Positions 1-12,790 of a stretch of DNA of 64,000 bases are shown here, piece by piece. Numbering within the stretch: position 1 is the first letter of the stretch; each line of letters begins with the position of its first letter. The DNA comes from Diabrotica undecimpunctata (taxonomy: Eukaryota > Arthropoda > Insecta > Coleoptera > Chrysomelidae). A program made the translations under genes and the position numbers. Under the pieces are notes generated by a model. It ran no database searches. It saw only the letters and a list, made by a program, of their open reading frames with translations, and was not told the DNA's origin. The stretch spans positions 119,491,461-119,555,460 of the forward strand of contig NC_092803.1 of the NCBI RefSeq assembly GCF_040954645.1. The letters run 5' to 3'.

Positions 1-3000
1 AATAATAAGAAAATGCCTAAAATAAATTTATACAAAACCAGAGAGGTATTTTTAGAAACAAGAAACAATACCATTATGCACTAGTTCTACCACCACTTCA
101 ATTAAACCACCCAATACTTTATCATAATACTTTCTAATATTCAAGCATAACTAGGTAAGAAATAGAAGAGTAGTATGAAACGATTATATAAGCCGAATGA
201 CAACAAATAGAGTAGTAAAGACGGCAAGAGACAGTCCCCAATAGGAAGACGATCAGTAAAAAGACCACAAAAACGATGAAATGACAACTTACTGGAGGCA
301 CATTAAAAAACAGACAAAGTCATGTCTATATGAAAAGAAAAAATAGAGAAGAGGAGCAAAACACAAAACCATTTAAATTCCATGTAATATTTTAAATTTA
401 TCTTAAGATAGAAGATTTTATTTTCCACGAAAATGAAAAAGACACTACACAAAGAGCCGAGATAACTGATATTCCAAAAGAAAGATTCAGTGTTTTCACC
501 AGTCTTAGGTTTCTACTGAAACATTTAGGCGTCGAATGTCGCTATGGACCGAGCGCCGGCGACTGGCTACTAACTGAAGGTTTTTTCTAGAATACCATTT
601 ACCAGCTATCTGTAAGCATCTATAGGGACAGATTCTTAATTTAGGAAGAAGGACAAATTAAAACTTGTTTTATTTAATACTATTAATCAAGAAATAATAA
701 GAAAATGCCTAAAATAAATTTATACAAAATCAGAGAGGTATTTTTAGAAACAAGAAACAATACCATTATGCACTAGTTCTACCACCACTTCAATTAAACC
801 ACCCAATACTTTATCTAATAATTTCTAATATTCAAGCATAACTAGGTAAGAAATAGAAGAGTAGTATGAAACGATTATATAAGCCGAATGACAACAAATA
901 GAGTAGTAAAGACGGCAAGAGACAGTTCCCAATAGGAAGACGATCAGTAGAAAGACCACAAAAACGATGAAATGACAACTTACTGGAGGCACATTGAAAA
1001 ACAGACAAAGTCATATGTATATGAAAAGAAAAAATAGAGAAGAGGAGTAAAACACAAAACCATTTAAATTCCATGTAATATTTTAAATTTATCTTAAGAT
1101 AGAAGATTTTATTTTCCACGAAAATGAAAAAGACACTACACAAAGAGCCGAGATAACTGATATTCCAAAAGAAAAATTCAGTGTTTTCACCAGTCTTAGG
1201 TTTCTACTGAAACATTTAGGCGTCGAATGTCGCTATGGACCGAGCGCCGGCGACTGGCTACTAACTGAAGGTTTTTTCTAGAATACCATTTACCAGCTAT
1301 CTGTAAGCATCTATAGGGACAGATTCTTAATTCAGGAAGAAGGACAAATTGAAACTTGTTTTATTTAATACTATTAATCACGAAATAATAAGAAAATGCC
1401 TAAAATAAATTTATACAAAATCAGAGAGGTATTTTTAGAAACAAGAAACAATACCATTATGCACTAGTTCTACCACCACTTCAATTAAACCACCCAATAC
1501 TTTATCATAATACTTTCTAATATTCAAGCATAACTAGGTAAGAAATAGAAGAGTAGTATGAAACGATTATATAAGCCGAATGACAACAAATAGACTAGTA
1601 AAAACGGCAAGAGACGGTCCCCAATAGGAAGACGATCAGTAAAAAGACCACAAAAACGATGAAATGACAACTTACTGGAGGCACATTAAAAAACAGACAA
1701 AGTCATGTCTATATGAAAAGAAAAAATAGAGAAGAGGAGCAAAACACAAAACCATTTAAATTCCATGTAATATTTTAAATTTATCTTAAGATAGAAGATT
1801 TTATTTTCCACGAAAATGAAAAAGGCACTACACAAAGAGCCGAGATAACTGATATTCCAAAAGAAAGATTCAGTGTTTTCACCAGTCTTAGGTTTCTACT
1901 GAAACATTTAGGCGTCGAATGTCGCTATGGACCGAGCGCCGGCGACTGGCTACTAACTGAAGGTTTTTTCTAGAATACCATTTACCAGCTATCTGTAAGC
2001 TTCTATAGGGACAGATTCTTAATTTAGGAAGAAGGACAAATTGAAACTTGTTTTATTTAATACTATTAATCAAGAAATAATAAGAAAATGCCTAAAATAA
2101 ATTTATACAAAATCAGAGAGGTATTTTTAGAAACAAGAAACAATACCATTATGCACTAGTTCTACCACCACTTCAGTTAAACCACCCAATACTTTATCAT
2201 AATAATTTTTAATATTCAAGCATAACTAGGTAAGAAATAGAAGAGTAGTATGAAACGATTATATAAGCCGAATGACAACAAATAGAGTAGTAAAGACGGC
2301 AAGAGACAGTTCCCAATAGGAAGACGATCAGTAGAAAGACCACAAAAACGATGAAATGACAACTTACTGGAGGCACATTGAAAAACAGACAAAGTCATAC
2401 CTATCTGAAAAGAAAAAATAGAGAAGAGGAGCAAAACACAAAACCATTTAAATTCCATGTAATATTTTAAATTTATCTTAAGATAGAAGATTTTATTTTC
2501 CACGAAAATGAAAAAGGCACTACACAAAGAGCCGAGATAACTGATATTCCAAAAGAAAGATTCAGTGTTTTCACCAGTCTTAGGTTTCTACTGAAACATT
2601 TAGGCGTCGAATGTCGCTATGGACCGAGCGCCGGCGACTGGCTACTAACTGAAGGTTTTTTCTAGAATACCATTTACCAGCTATCTGTAAGCTTCTATAG
2701 GGACAGATTCTTAATTTAGGAAGAAGGACAAATTGAAACTTGTTTTATTTAATACTATTAATCAAGAAATAATAAGAAAATGCCTAAAATAAATTTATAC
2801 AAAATCAGAGAGGTATTTTTAGAAACACGAAACAATACCATTATGCACTAGTTCTACCACCACTTCAATTAAACCACCCAATACTTTATCAAAATACTTT
2901 CTAATATTCAAGCATAACTAGGTAAGAAATAGAAGAGTAGTATGAAAAGATTATATAAGCCGAATGACAACAAATAGAATAGTAAAGACGGCAAGAGACG

Positions 3001-6000
3001 GTCCCCAATAGGAAGACGATCACTAAAAAGACCACAAAAACGATGAAATGACAACTTACTGGAGGCACATTAAAAAACAGACAAAGTCATGTCTATATGA
3101 AAAGAAAAAATAGAGAAGGGGAGCAAAACACAAAACCATTTAAATTCCATGTAATATTTTAAATTTATCTTAAGATAGAAGATTTTATTTTCCACGAAAA
3201 TGAAAAAGACACTACACAAAGAGCCGAGATAACTGATATTCCAAAAGAAAGATTCAGTGTTTTCACCAGTCTTAGGTTTCTACTGAAACATTTAGGCGTC
3301 GAATGTCGCTATGGACCGAGCGCCGGCGACTGGCTACTAACTGAAGGTTTTTTCTAGAATACCATTTACCAGCTATCTGTAAGCATCTATAGGGACAGAT
3401 TCTTAATTTAGGAAGAAGGACAAATTGAAACTTGTTTTATTTAATACTATTAATCAAGAAATAATAAGAAAATGCCTAAAATAAATTTATACAAAATCAG
3501 AGAGGTATTTTTAGAAACAAGAAACAATACCATTATGCACTAGTTCTACCACCACTTCAATTAAACCACCCAATACTTTATCATAATAATTTCTAATATT
3601 CAAGCATAACTAGGTAAGAAATAGAAGAGTAGTATGAAACGATTATATAAGCCGAATGACAACAAATAGAGTAGTAAAGACGGCAAGAGACAGTTCCCAA
3701 TAGGAAGACGATCAGTAGAAAGACCACAAAAACGATGAAATGACAACTTACTGGAGGCACATTGAAAAACAGACAAAGTCATATCTATATGAAAAGAAAA
3801 AATAGAGAAGAGGAGCAAAACACAAAACCATTTAAATTCCATGTAATATTTTAAATTTATCTTAAGATAGAAGATTTTATTTTCCACGAAAATGAAAAAG
3901 ACACTACACAAAGAGCCGAGATAACTGATATTCCAAAAGAAAGATTCAGTGTTTTCACCAGTCTTAGGTTTCTACTGAAACATTTAGGCGTCGAATGTCG
4001 CTATGGACCGAGCGCCGGCGACTGGCTACTCTAAAGGTTTTTTCTAGAATACCATTTACCAGCTATCTGTAAGCATCTATAGGGACAGATTCTTAATTTA
4101 GGAAGAAGGACAAATTGAAACTTGTTTTATTTAGTACTATTAATCACGAAATAATAAGAAAATGCTTAAAATAAATTTATACAAAATCAGAGAGGTATTT
4201 TTAGAAACAAGAAACAATACCATTATGCACTAGTTCTACCACCACTTCAATTAAACCACCCAATACTTTATCATAATAATTTCTAATATTCAAGCATAAC
4301 TAGGTAAGAAATAGAAGAGTAGTATGAAACGATTATATAAGCCGAATGACAACAAATAGAGTAGTAAAGACGGCAAGAGACAGTTCCCAATAGGAAGACG
4401 ATCAGTAGAAAGACCACAAAAACGATGAAATGACAACTTACTGGAGGCACATTGAAAAACAGACAAAGTCATACCTATATGAAAAGAAAAAATAGAGAAG
4501 AGGAGCAAAACACAAAACCATTTAAATTCCATGTAATATTTTAAATTTATCTTAAGATAGAAGATTTTATTTTCCACGAAAATGAAAAAGACACTACACA
4601 AAGAGCCGAGATAACTGATATTCCAAAAGAAAGATTCAGTGTTTTCACCAGTCTTAGGTTTCTACTGAAACATTTGGGCGTCGAATGTCGCTATGGACCG
4701 AGCGCCGGCGACTGGCTACTAACTGAAGGTTTTTTCTAGAATACCATTTACCAGCTATCTGTAAGCATCTATAGGGACAGATTCTTAATTTAGGAAGAAG
4801 GACAAATTGAAATTTGTTTTATTTAATACTAATAATCACGAAATAATAAGAAAATGCCTAAAATAAATTTATACAAAATCAGAGAGGTATTTTTAGAAAC
4901 TAGAAACAATACCATTATGCACTAGTTCTACCACCACTTCAATTAAACCACCCAATACTTTATCATAATAATTTCTAATATTCAAGCATAACTAGGTAAG
5001 AAATAGAAGAGTAGTATGAAACGATTATATAAGCCGAATGACAACAAATAGAGTAGTAAAGACGGCAAGAGACAGTTCCCAATAGGAAGACGATCAGTAG
5101 AAAGACCACAAAAACGATGAAATGACAACTTACTGGAGGCACATTAAAAAACAGACAAAGTCATGTCTATATGAAAAGAAAAAATAGAGAAGAGGAGCAA
5201 AACACAAAACCATTTAAATTCCATGTAATATTTTAAATTTATCTTAAGATAGAAGATTTTATTTTCCACGAAAATGAAAAAGACACTACACAAAGAGCCG
5301 AGATAACTGATATTCCAAAAGAAAGATTCAGTGTTTTCACCAGTCTTAGGTTTCTACTGAAACATTTAGGCGTCGAATGTCGCTATGGACCGAGCGCCGG
5401 CGACTGGCTACTAACTGAAGGTTTTTTCTAGAATACCATTTACCAGCTATCTGTAAGCATCTATAGGGACAGATTCTTAATTTAGGAAGAAGGACAAATT
5501 GAAATTTGTTTTATTTAATACTAATAATCACGAAATAATAAGAAAATGCCTAAAATAAATTTATACAAAATCAGAGAGGTATTTTTAGAAACTAGAAACA
5601 ATACCATTATGCACTAGTTCTACCACCACTTCAATTAAACCACCCAATACTTTATCATAATAATTTCTAATATTCAAGCATAACTAGGTAAGAAATAGAA
5701 GAGTAGTATGAAACGATTATATAAGCCGAATGACAACAAATAGAGTAGTAAAGACGGCAAGAGACAGTTCCCAATAGGAAGACGATCAGTAGAAAGACCA
5801 CAAAAACGATGAAATGACAACTTACTGGAGGCACATTGAAAAACAGACAAAGTCATACCTATATGAAAAGAAAAAATAGAGAAGAGGAGCAAAACACAAA
5901 ACCATTTAAATTCCATGTAATATTTTAAATTTATCTTAAGATAGAAGATTTTATTTTCCACGAAAATGAAAAAGACACTACACAAAGAGCCGAGATAACT

Positions 6001-8301
6001 GATATTCCAAAAGAAAGATTCAGTGTTTTCACCAGTCTTAGGTTTCTACTGAAACATTTAGGCGTCGAATGTCGCTATGGACCGAGCGCCGGCGACTGGC
6101 TACTAACTGAAGGTTTTTTCTAGAATACCATTTACCAGCTATCTGTAAGCATCTATAGGGACAGATTCTTAATTTAGGAAGAAGGACAAATTGAAACTTG
6201 TATTATTTAATACTATTAATCACGAAATAATAAGAAAATGCCTAAAATAAATTTATACAAAATCAGAGAGGTATTTTTAGAAACAAGAAACAATACCATT
6301 ATGCACTAGTTTTACCACCACTTCAATTAAACCACCCAATACTTTATCATAATACTTTCTAATATTCAAGCATAACTAGGTAAGAAATAGAAGAGTAGTA
6401 TGAAACGATTATATAAGCCGAATGACAAAAAATAGAGTAGTAAAGACGGCAAGAGACGGTCCCCAATAGGAAGACGATCAGTAAAAAGACCACAAAAACG
6501 ATGAAATGACAACTTACTGGAGGCACATTAAAAAACAGACAAAGTCATGTCTATATGAAAAGAAAAAATGGAGAAGAGGAGCAAAACACAAAACCATTTA
6601 AATTCCATGTAATATTTTAAATTTATCTTAAGATAGAAGATTTTATTTTCCACGAAAATGAAAAAGACACTACACAAAGAGCCGAGATAACTGATATTCC
6701 TAAAGAAAGATTCAGTGTTTTCACCAGTCTTAGGTTTCTACTGAAACATTTAGGCGTCGAATGTCGCTATGGACCGAGCGCCGGCGACTGGCTACTAACT
6801 GAAGGTTTTTTCTAGAATACCATTTACCAGCTATCTGTAAGCATCTATAGGGACAGATTCTTAATTTAGGAAGAAGGACAAATTGAAACTTGTTTTATTT
6901 AATACTATTAATCACGAAATAATAAGCAAATGCCTAAAATAAATTTATACAAAATCAGAGAGGTATTTTTAGAAACAAGAAACAATACCATTATGCACTA
7001 GTTCTACCACCACTTCAATTAAACCACCTAATACTTTATCATAATAATTTCTAATATTTAAGCATAACTAGGTAAGAAATAGAAGAGTAGTATGAAACGA
7101 TTATATAAGCCGAATGACAACAAATAGAGTAGTAAAGACGGCAAGAGACGGTCCCCAATAGGAAGACGATCAGTAGAAAGACCACAAAAACGATGAAATG
7201 ACAACTTACTGGAGGCACATTGAAAAACAGACAAAGTCATATCTATATGAAAAGAAAAAATAGAGAAGAGGAGCAAAACACAAAACCATTAAAATTCCAT
7301 GTAATATTTTAAATTTATCTTAAGATAGAAGATTTTATTTTCCACGAAAATGAAAAAGACACTACACAAAGAGCCGAGATAACTGATATTCCAAAAGAAA
7401 GATTCAGTGTTTTCACCAGTCTTAGGTTTCTACTGAAACATTTAGGCGTCGAATGTCGCTATGGACCGAGCGCCGGCGACTGGCTACTAACTGAAGGTTT
7501 TTTCTAGAATACCATTTACCAGCTGTCTGTAAGCATCTATAGGGACAGATTCTTAATTCAGGAAGAAGGACAAATTGAAACTTGTTTTATTTAATACTAT
7601 TATTCACGAAATAATAAGAAAATGCCTAAAATAAGTTTATACAAAATCAGAGAGGTATTTTTAGAAACAAGAAACAATACCATTATGCACTAGTTCTACC
7701 ACCACTTCAATTAAACCACCCAATACTTTATCATAATAATTTCTAATATTCAAGCATAACTAGGTAAGAAATAGAAGAGTAGTGTGAAACGATTATATAA
7801 GCCGAATGACAACAAATAGAGTAGTAAAGACGGCAAGAGACAGTCCCCAATAGGAAGACGATCAGTAGAAAGACCACAAAAACGATGAAATGACAACTTA
7901 CTGGAGGCACATTAAAAAACAGACAAAGTCATGTCTATATGAAAAGAAAAAATAGAGAAGAGGAGCAAAACACAAAACCATTTAAATTCCATGTAATATT
8001 TTAAATTTATCTTAAGATAGAAGATTTTGTTTTCCACGAAAATGAAAAAGACACTACACAAAGAGCCGAGATAACTGATATTCCAAAAGAAAGATTCAGT
8101 GTTTTCACCAGTCTTAGGTTTCTACTGAAACATTTAGGCGTCGAATGTCGCTATGGACCGAGCGCCGGCGACTGGCTACTCACTAAAGGTTTTTTCCAGA
8201 ATACCATTTACCAGCCGTCTGTAAGTATCTATAGGGTCAGATTTTAAATCTAGGAAGAAGGACAAATTGAAACTTGTTTTATTTAATATTCTTAATGACA
8301 A
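1..8301 (+). repeat. Satellite array, ~692 bp monomer, 12 copies
   Basis: Twelve head-to-tail, highly similar units start at about 1, 693, 1384, 2076, 2768, 3460, 4150, 4842, 5534, 6226, 6918 and 7610, so the period is 690-692 bp. The array probably continues to the left of the window. Each unit holds three parts: an AT-rich head; a ~180 bp block (for example 842-1022) matching the 3' coding end of the LINE at 27902-28079; and a ~360 bp tail with a GC-richer patch near its middle. Diagnostic sites alternate between neighbouring copies and define A and B variants. The copy starting at 3460 has a short deletion near 4030. A 103-codon minus-strand frame recurs in B units, but it begins with TTG and resembles no protein I know, so I do not call it a gene. 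Confidence 0.97.
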
Positions 8302-9884
8302 AATAATAAGAAAATGCTTAAAATCGGTTTATACAAATTCAGAGAAGTATGCTTTAGAAACAAGCAACAATATTGTTATGCACTAGTTCTAAGACACTTC
8401 AATTAAACCACCAAATACTTCATCATAATAATTTCTAATATTTAAACACAACAAAATACAAAAATAGAAAATCACTAGGAGATGACATAATACCCAACAA
8501 ACTCGTTAAGTAAGGAGGACCAGATCTGACCAAACAACTATTAAAAATAATCCAACCTTAATTACCCACTTACTGTATGCAAGAGATATACGCCTGGGAA
8601 TAATCAAAACGATCAAAAATATCTACCGAAACAACGCAATAAAAGTAAAAGTAGAAGAAGAACTAACCGACTCTATTGAAGCTGGCAATTAGGTAAGACA
8701 GGGAGATTCCCTGAGTCCTCTATTTTTCAACATGATTATAGATGAAATAATAAAAACGTAAGAACTAGAAAAGAATAAAAATGTGAGAAAACCAACTTAA
8801 AATAATCTGCTATGCAGACGACACAATACTGCTACATATTTCGAAGTAAAGTTGATTTTTAACGTATGCTGCATCAATTTAATAAAACCGGCAAAAAAAT
8901 TTAACAGGTTAATTTTCCCAAAAAGTACAAATTGTATGGTTACGACAGCAAATTTACTAAGATGTAAATTCCAGCGGGGGAGGTCGAATAATAGAACAAG
9001 TGGTGGAGTTTAAATATATCTAGGCATCATATTATACAGCTACGGAAAGCTCGAAATCGAAGTGAAACATCAAGTTAGTACAGCAAACAGATCCGCAGGC
9101 TGCCTAAATGAAACAATATGAAAAAATAAAAATATTGGGAAAGAAACGAAAAGCAGAATTTACAAAACAATTATCAGACCCATAATGACTTACGCGACAG
9201 TAACAAGACCTGACACAAAGACGACAAAAATATGTTAGAGACAGCAGAGATGAAAAAAGTTAGAAACATTGATGGTAAAACACTATGAAACAGAGCTATA
9301 AGTACTGATATACTACGTAGATGCTAGGTGAAGAACATCACAAACTGGTTAAGAAATAGAAGTGTGGAATGAAAATATCATATAAGCCGAATGACAACAA
9401 ATAGGGTTGTAAAAACGGCAAGAGACGGTTCCCCAATAGAAAACGATCAGTAGGAAGACCACGAAAACAATGGAATAGCAACTTACTGGAGGAACATTGA
9501 AAAACAGAGTCAAGTCTATATGAAAAGAAGAAAAAGAGAAGAAGAGCAAAACACAAAACCATTTAAATTTCATGTAATATTTTTAAATTTATCTTAAGAT
9601 AGAAGATTTTATTATCCTCGAAAATGAAAAAGACACTACACAAAGAGCCGAGATAACTGATATTCCAAAAGAAAAATTCAGTGTTTACACCAGTCTTAGG
9701 TTTCTACTGAAACATTTAGGCGTCGAATGTCGCTGTGGACTGAGCGCCGGCGACTGGCTACTAACTGAAGGTTTTTTTTTAGAATACCATTTACCAGCTG
9801 TCTGTAAGCATCTGTAGGGCCAGATTTTTAATTTAGAATGGAGGACAAATTGAAACTTGTTTTATTTAATATTAATAATGACGA
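8302..9884 (+). repeat. Long array-edge unit: monomer head, LINE body, monomer tail
   Basis: The unit begins like a satellite monomer (8302-8455) and ends like one (about 9346-9884). Between them lies ~890 bp of degenerate LINE reverse transcriptase sequence absent from the 692 bp monomers. The inserted part is collinear with 27130-28000: a QGDSLSP-like block lies near 8700, the region around a YADD-like box near 8810, and the segment before the terminal basic region near 9200-9330. The junction in the short monomers falls between the head and the words for RNRRVEW. The short monomer therefore looks like a deletion derivative of this unit, or this unit is a flank that was never homogenised. 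The coding frame has many stops. Confidence 0.85.
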
Positions 9885-10460
9885 AATAATAAGAAAATGT
9901 TCTAAATAAGTTTATACAAAATCAGAGAGGTATGTTTTAGAAACAAGAAACAATATCGTTATGTACAAGTTCTAACACCACTTCAATTAAACCACCAAAT
10001 ATTTCGTCATAATAATTTCTAATATTCAAATATAACAAAAAGCAACAATAGAAAATCACCAGGAGAGGACAGAATAACGAACAAGCTCCTAAAATACGGA
10101 GGACCAGATCTGACCAAATGAGTATTAAAACTATTCAAAAAAAAAAATAGAACAAAACAGAATTCCTCAAGAATGGAGATTAAGCATATTAATACCTCTC
10201 TTCAAAAAGGGAGGCAAATCGGACCAGGAAAATTTCAAAGGAATTAATTTATTAAACACAACAGTAAAATTAACAACCAAAGTGATAACAAATAAATTAT
10301 AAATAAATAAGTAAAAATAAATAAATTGAATGAGATTATAACTGAGGGTTTTTTCTAGAATACCATTTACCAGCTGTCTGTGAACATCTATAGGGTCAGA
10401 GTTTTAATCTAGGAAGAAGAGCAAATTGAAACTTGTTTTATTTATTATTATTAATGCCGA
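9885..10460 (+). repeat. Second array-edge unit with a different LINE segment
   Basis: The head (9885-10035) and tail (about 10345-10460) match the satellite monomer. The middle (10040-10330) carries a more upstream part of a LINE reverse transcriptase: a frame reading SPGEDRITNKLLKYGG and, further on, words for an LFKKGGKSD-like stretch. The 3' LINE block found in the monomers is missing here. This is thus a second, independent deletion form of one ancestral longer unit. An A-rich, simple-sequence stretch lies at 10285-10325. The unit marks the right edge of the satellite domain. Confidence 0.75.
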
Positions 10461-11869
10461 AATAAAAAGAAAGAGCTTTAAATAAGGTATAAATTTTCAA
10501 TTATCAAACATAATAAAACACAAAACTTTTTTATGTTTTGTGTCCAATGTGACAACGTGATGGTGCAACAAATAATACCAAAGATATACATCAAAGATTT
10601 AAGTTAAAAGTAGAGCTTAAAGATTAACAAACATGAAAAGAAATTCAGGTATGAGGCAGGAGGATAAGTTAACCTTAATATTGGGAATATATTAACCGGA
10701 AATAATCCATAAAAAGAAGGATATGCAATAGAAAGATGGACAATAATAGAAATCTTTTGTAAATACGTATTTCTGACTCATTGGTCGTCATCAGTACGGT
10801 GTAGCCAACTAATAATAGCTGAGACAAGTTAATAAAACGGGTGAATTAATAAGTATATATTTTTAAAAAATAAAAAAGAATTAATGGCAAAACTTGTTCA
10901 AAATGAATTTATAAAATTTATTAAAAATATGCTGGGCAACCGCAAATACATATTTACTAAGATTATGCAGGTTTTTTGCCGTTTTTTTTTTCAGCTAGGT
11001 CTTCATTATTCATGTTCATTGGTCCTTTTTAACTAAACTGTGAAATAATTTTGTCCGTTGCTGTACAGGTTTTGCAAGTACTGTACAAGTGTTGACTCCG
11101 CATTCAATAAAGACCCTTATCCTCCAATAAATGTAACCTATCTATAAAGTTTTATAATTAGAAAATATTATTTGAAAAAAAAAATGTGTAAAAATACCAG
11201 TGAGAATGAAGAAGAACATGAAGACATGACGATACCAAACTCAATAGGGTTCTTACACCAAATTGAACCTATATGATAAGTTTTAAGAAAGATTTAAAAA
11301 TACGTGAGAGAATGAAGGAAAAGGAAAAGAACACAAGTCGATCGCAAAATCAAAAGATCTTTATTACACCATGGAAAACTTATGTGTCAAGTTTTAGAAC
11401 CCCAGAAGTTTGCTTTCAACAAAATTAATAGGCTTCAGAAAATTAAGAAAAAAAAAACCATGTTAAACCAAAACTAACAAAAAGACTTTGAGAAGAAATT
11501 GACGCCAAATTTACTAGAGTTCCAATACGCTTATACCAATAGAAACGTACGTACCAAGTTTTAAATACCTAGGATTTTCGTACAATACACAAAACAATCT
11601 GAGAAGAAGACGAAATTAAAACAATTTATTTATAATACATTATTTATATTACATTACAATAATCCAACTAACTTTCTTCTCAATTTTTAGTTTAATACAC
11701 AAACTGACCTATAAACTATAATAATATTAAAATTTTTAAAAACTCACCTGAAAAAAATTTCTAGAAAAATCTCCACTGGAATTCCTTACCTGCCAGCGAA
11801 TGGCCACTAACTGAGGGGCTCCTGAGAGGTGCGTGTATATATTCCTGATTTGCATGCTGGATTTGTACT
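10461..11869. other. AT-rich stretch without recognisable gene
   Basis: I find no convincing coding frame, inverted termini or tandem repeat here. Short A-runs and T-runs are common. It lies between the satellite edge and a LINE relic and probably consists of decayed repeats. Confidence 0.5.
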
Positions 11870-12790
11870 GGTTTTTTCTGGTTCGATATTGGATTTTTCT
11901 ATGTGAAGGATATGGGTAATGGAGGTGATTAGAATGGACATATAGGTAGAGAAGGAGCGGGAATAGAAATGGTTCATGAAGGTTTGGGGATGGGAATAAG
12001 AAATGATAAACGAAATAGTGTGATTGACTTCGCAGTGGCATGGGATTTGGCTGTCATTAACGTTCTTTATCACGTTCTTTATGAAGACTGAAGACCAATA
12101 TGTTACCTATAGTGGCGGGCAAGGGAAAGTGAGATAGATTTTGTTTTGTGTAGAGGAAGTCAGATAAAAGACGTTACCAACTGTAAAGACATAAGGATGA
12201 GTGTGTAACTAGTCAAAATCGACTGTTGATAGTAAATGCGGAGATAAAGTTAAGGCGGACAGGAAAGCAAGTAGGATACCAGAAAGTGAAGTGGTGGAAG
12301 TTAAAAGATAAGAGTGCTGGAAGAGATTGAGGAAAAAAGTAAATGACTAGTAAGATGCGAACGGTAAAGTTGTGGTGCGAAAGGAAGAGGAAATACTAGA
12401 TTAAACATCTGGTAAAGGGCCTCCTGAAGAGAAATAAACTTGGATACTGACAAAAAAAGTAGGGCAAAGAGCTGCTTGATCAATGCACTTTGCTGATGAT
12501 ATCGTGTTAGTAGACAAGAGCAAAAAAATGTTGAGGGGAAGTTGGGGTGTTTAAGAAGGGCTATCGAAGAGGGAGAACTACGGGCTGGCTGGTTTTACTG
12601 GAAGCGAATGAGCGAGGTACTTTGTGATATAAAAATTGGGGAAGAGCTGAAAGGAAAGATATAAAACAGTGTGGTGAGACATAGGTTGGTGTAGGTTTAA
12701 AAGATTCAGGAAAATAAGATGGAGGTAGATGGAGCTTAACGTTGTGCAATGAGTTTGCGAAACCACAGAAAACCAATCTTCCCATGTCCG
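11870..12790 (+). pseudogene. LINE endonuclease/reverse transcriptase relic (KWWKLK type)
   Basis: Translating the plus strand in shifting frames gives an ordered series of non-LTR retrotransposon motifs. Near 11930-12060 there is a degenerate GDxNGHIG-like endonuclease block, then a VIDFAVAWDLAVIN-like helix. Near 12080-12260 comes the end of the endonuclease domain with TYSGGQ and a downstream KWWKLK motif. After a large deletion, the reverse transcriptase active-site region appears near 12485-12520 as MHFADDIVLVD, followed by a decayed thumb region to about 12680. Frameshifts and stops interrupt every block and most of the polymerase is missing. The order fits a pol of the type common in insects, but I cannot assign the clade. 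It is a dead fragment. Confidence 0.7.

Noticed and set aside
832..1143. Recurring 103-codon minus-strand frame in satellite units (832, 2216, 3600, 4290, 5674, and shorter at 7058)
   Set aside because: It starts with TTG, is absent from A-type monomers, lies antisense to the LINE-derived block and resembles no protein. Repetition follows from the satellite, not from selection.
1..8301. CRISPR-like array
   Set aside because: The repeat unit is ~692 bp with no short repeat and unique spacer pattern. It is eukaryotic satellite DNA.
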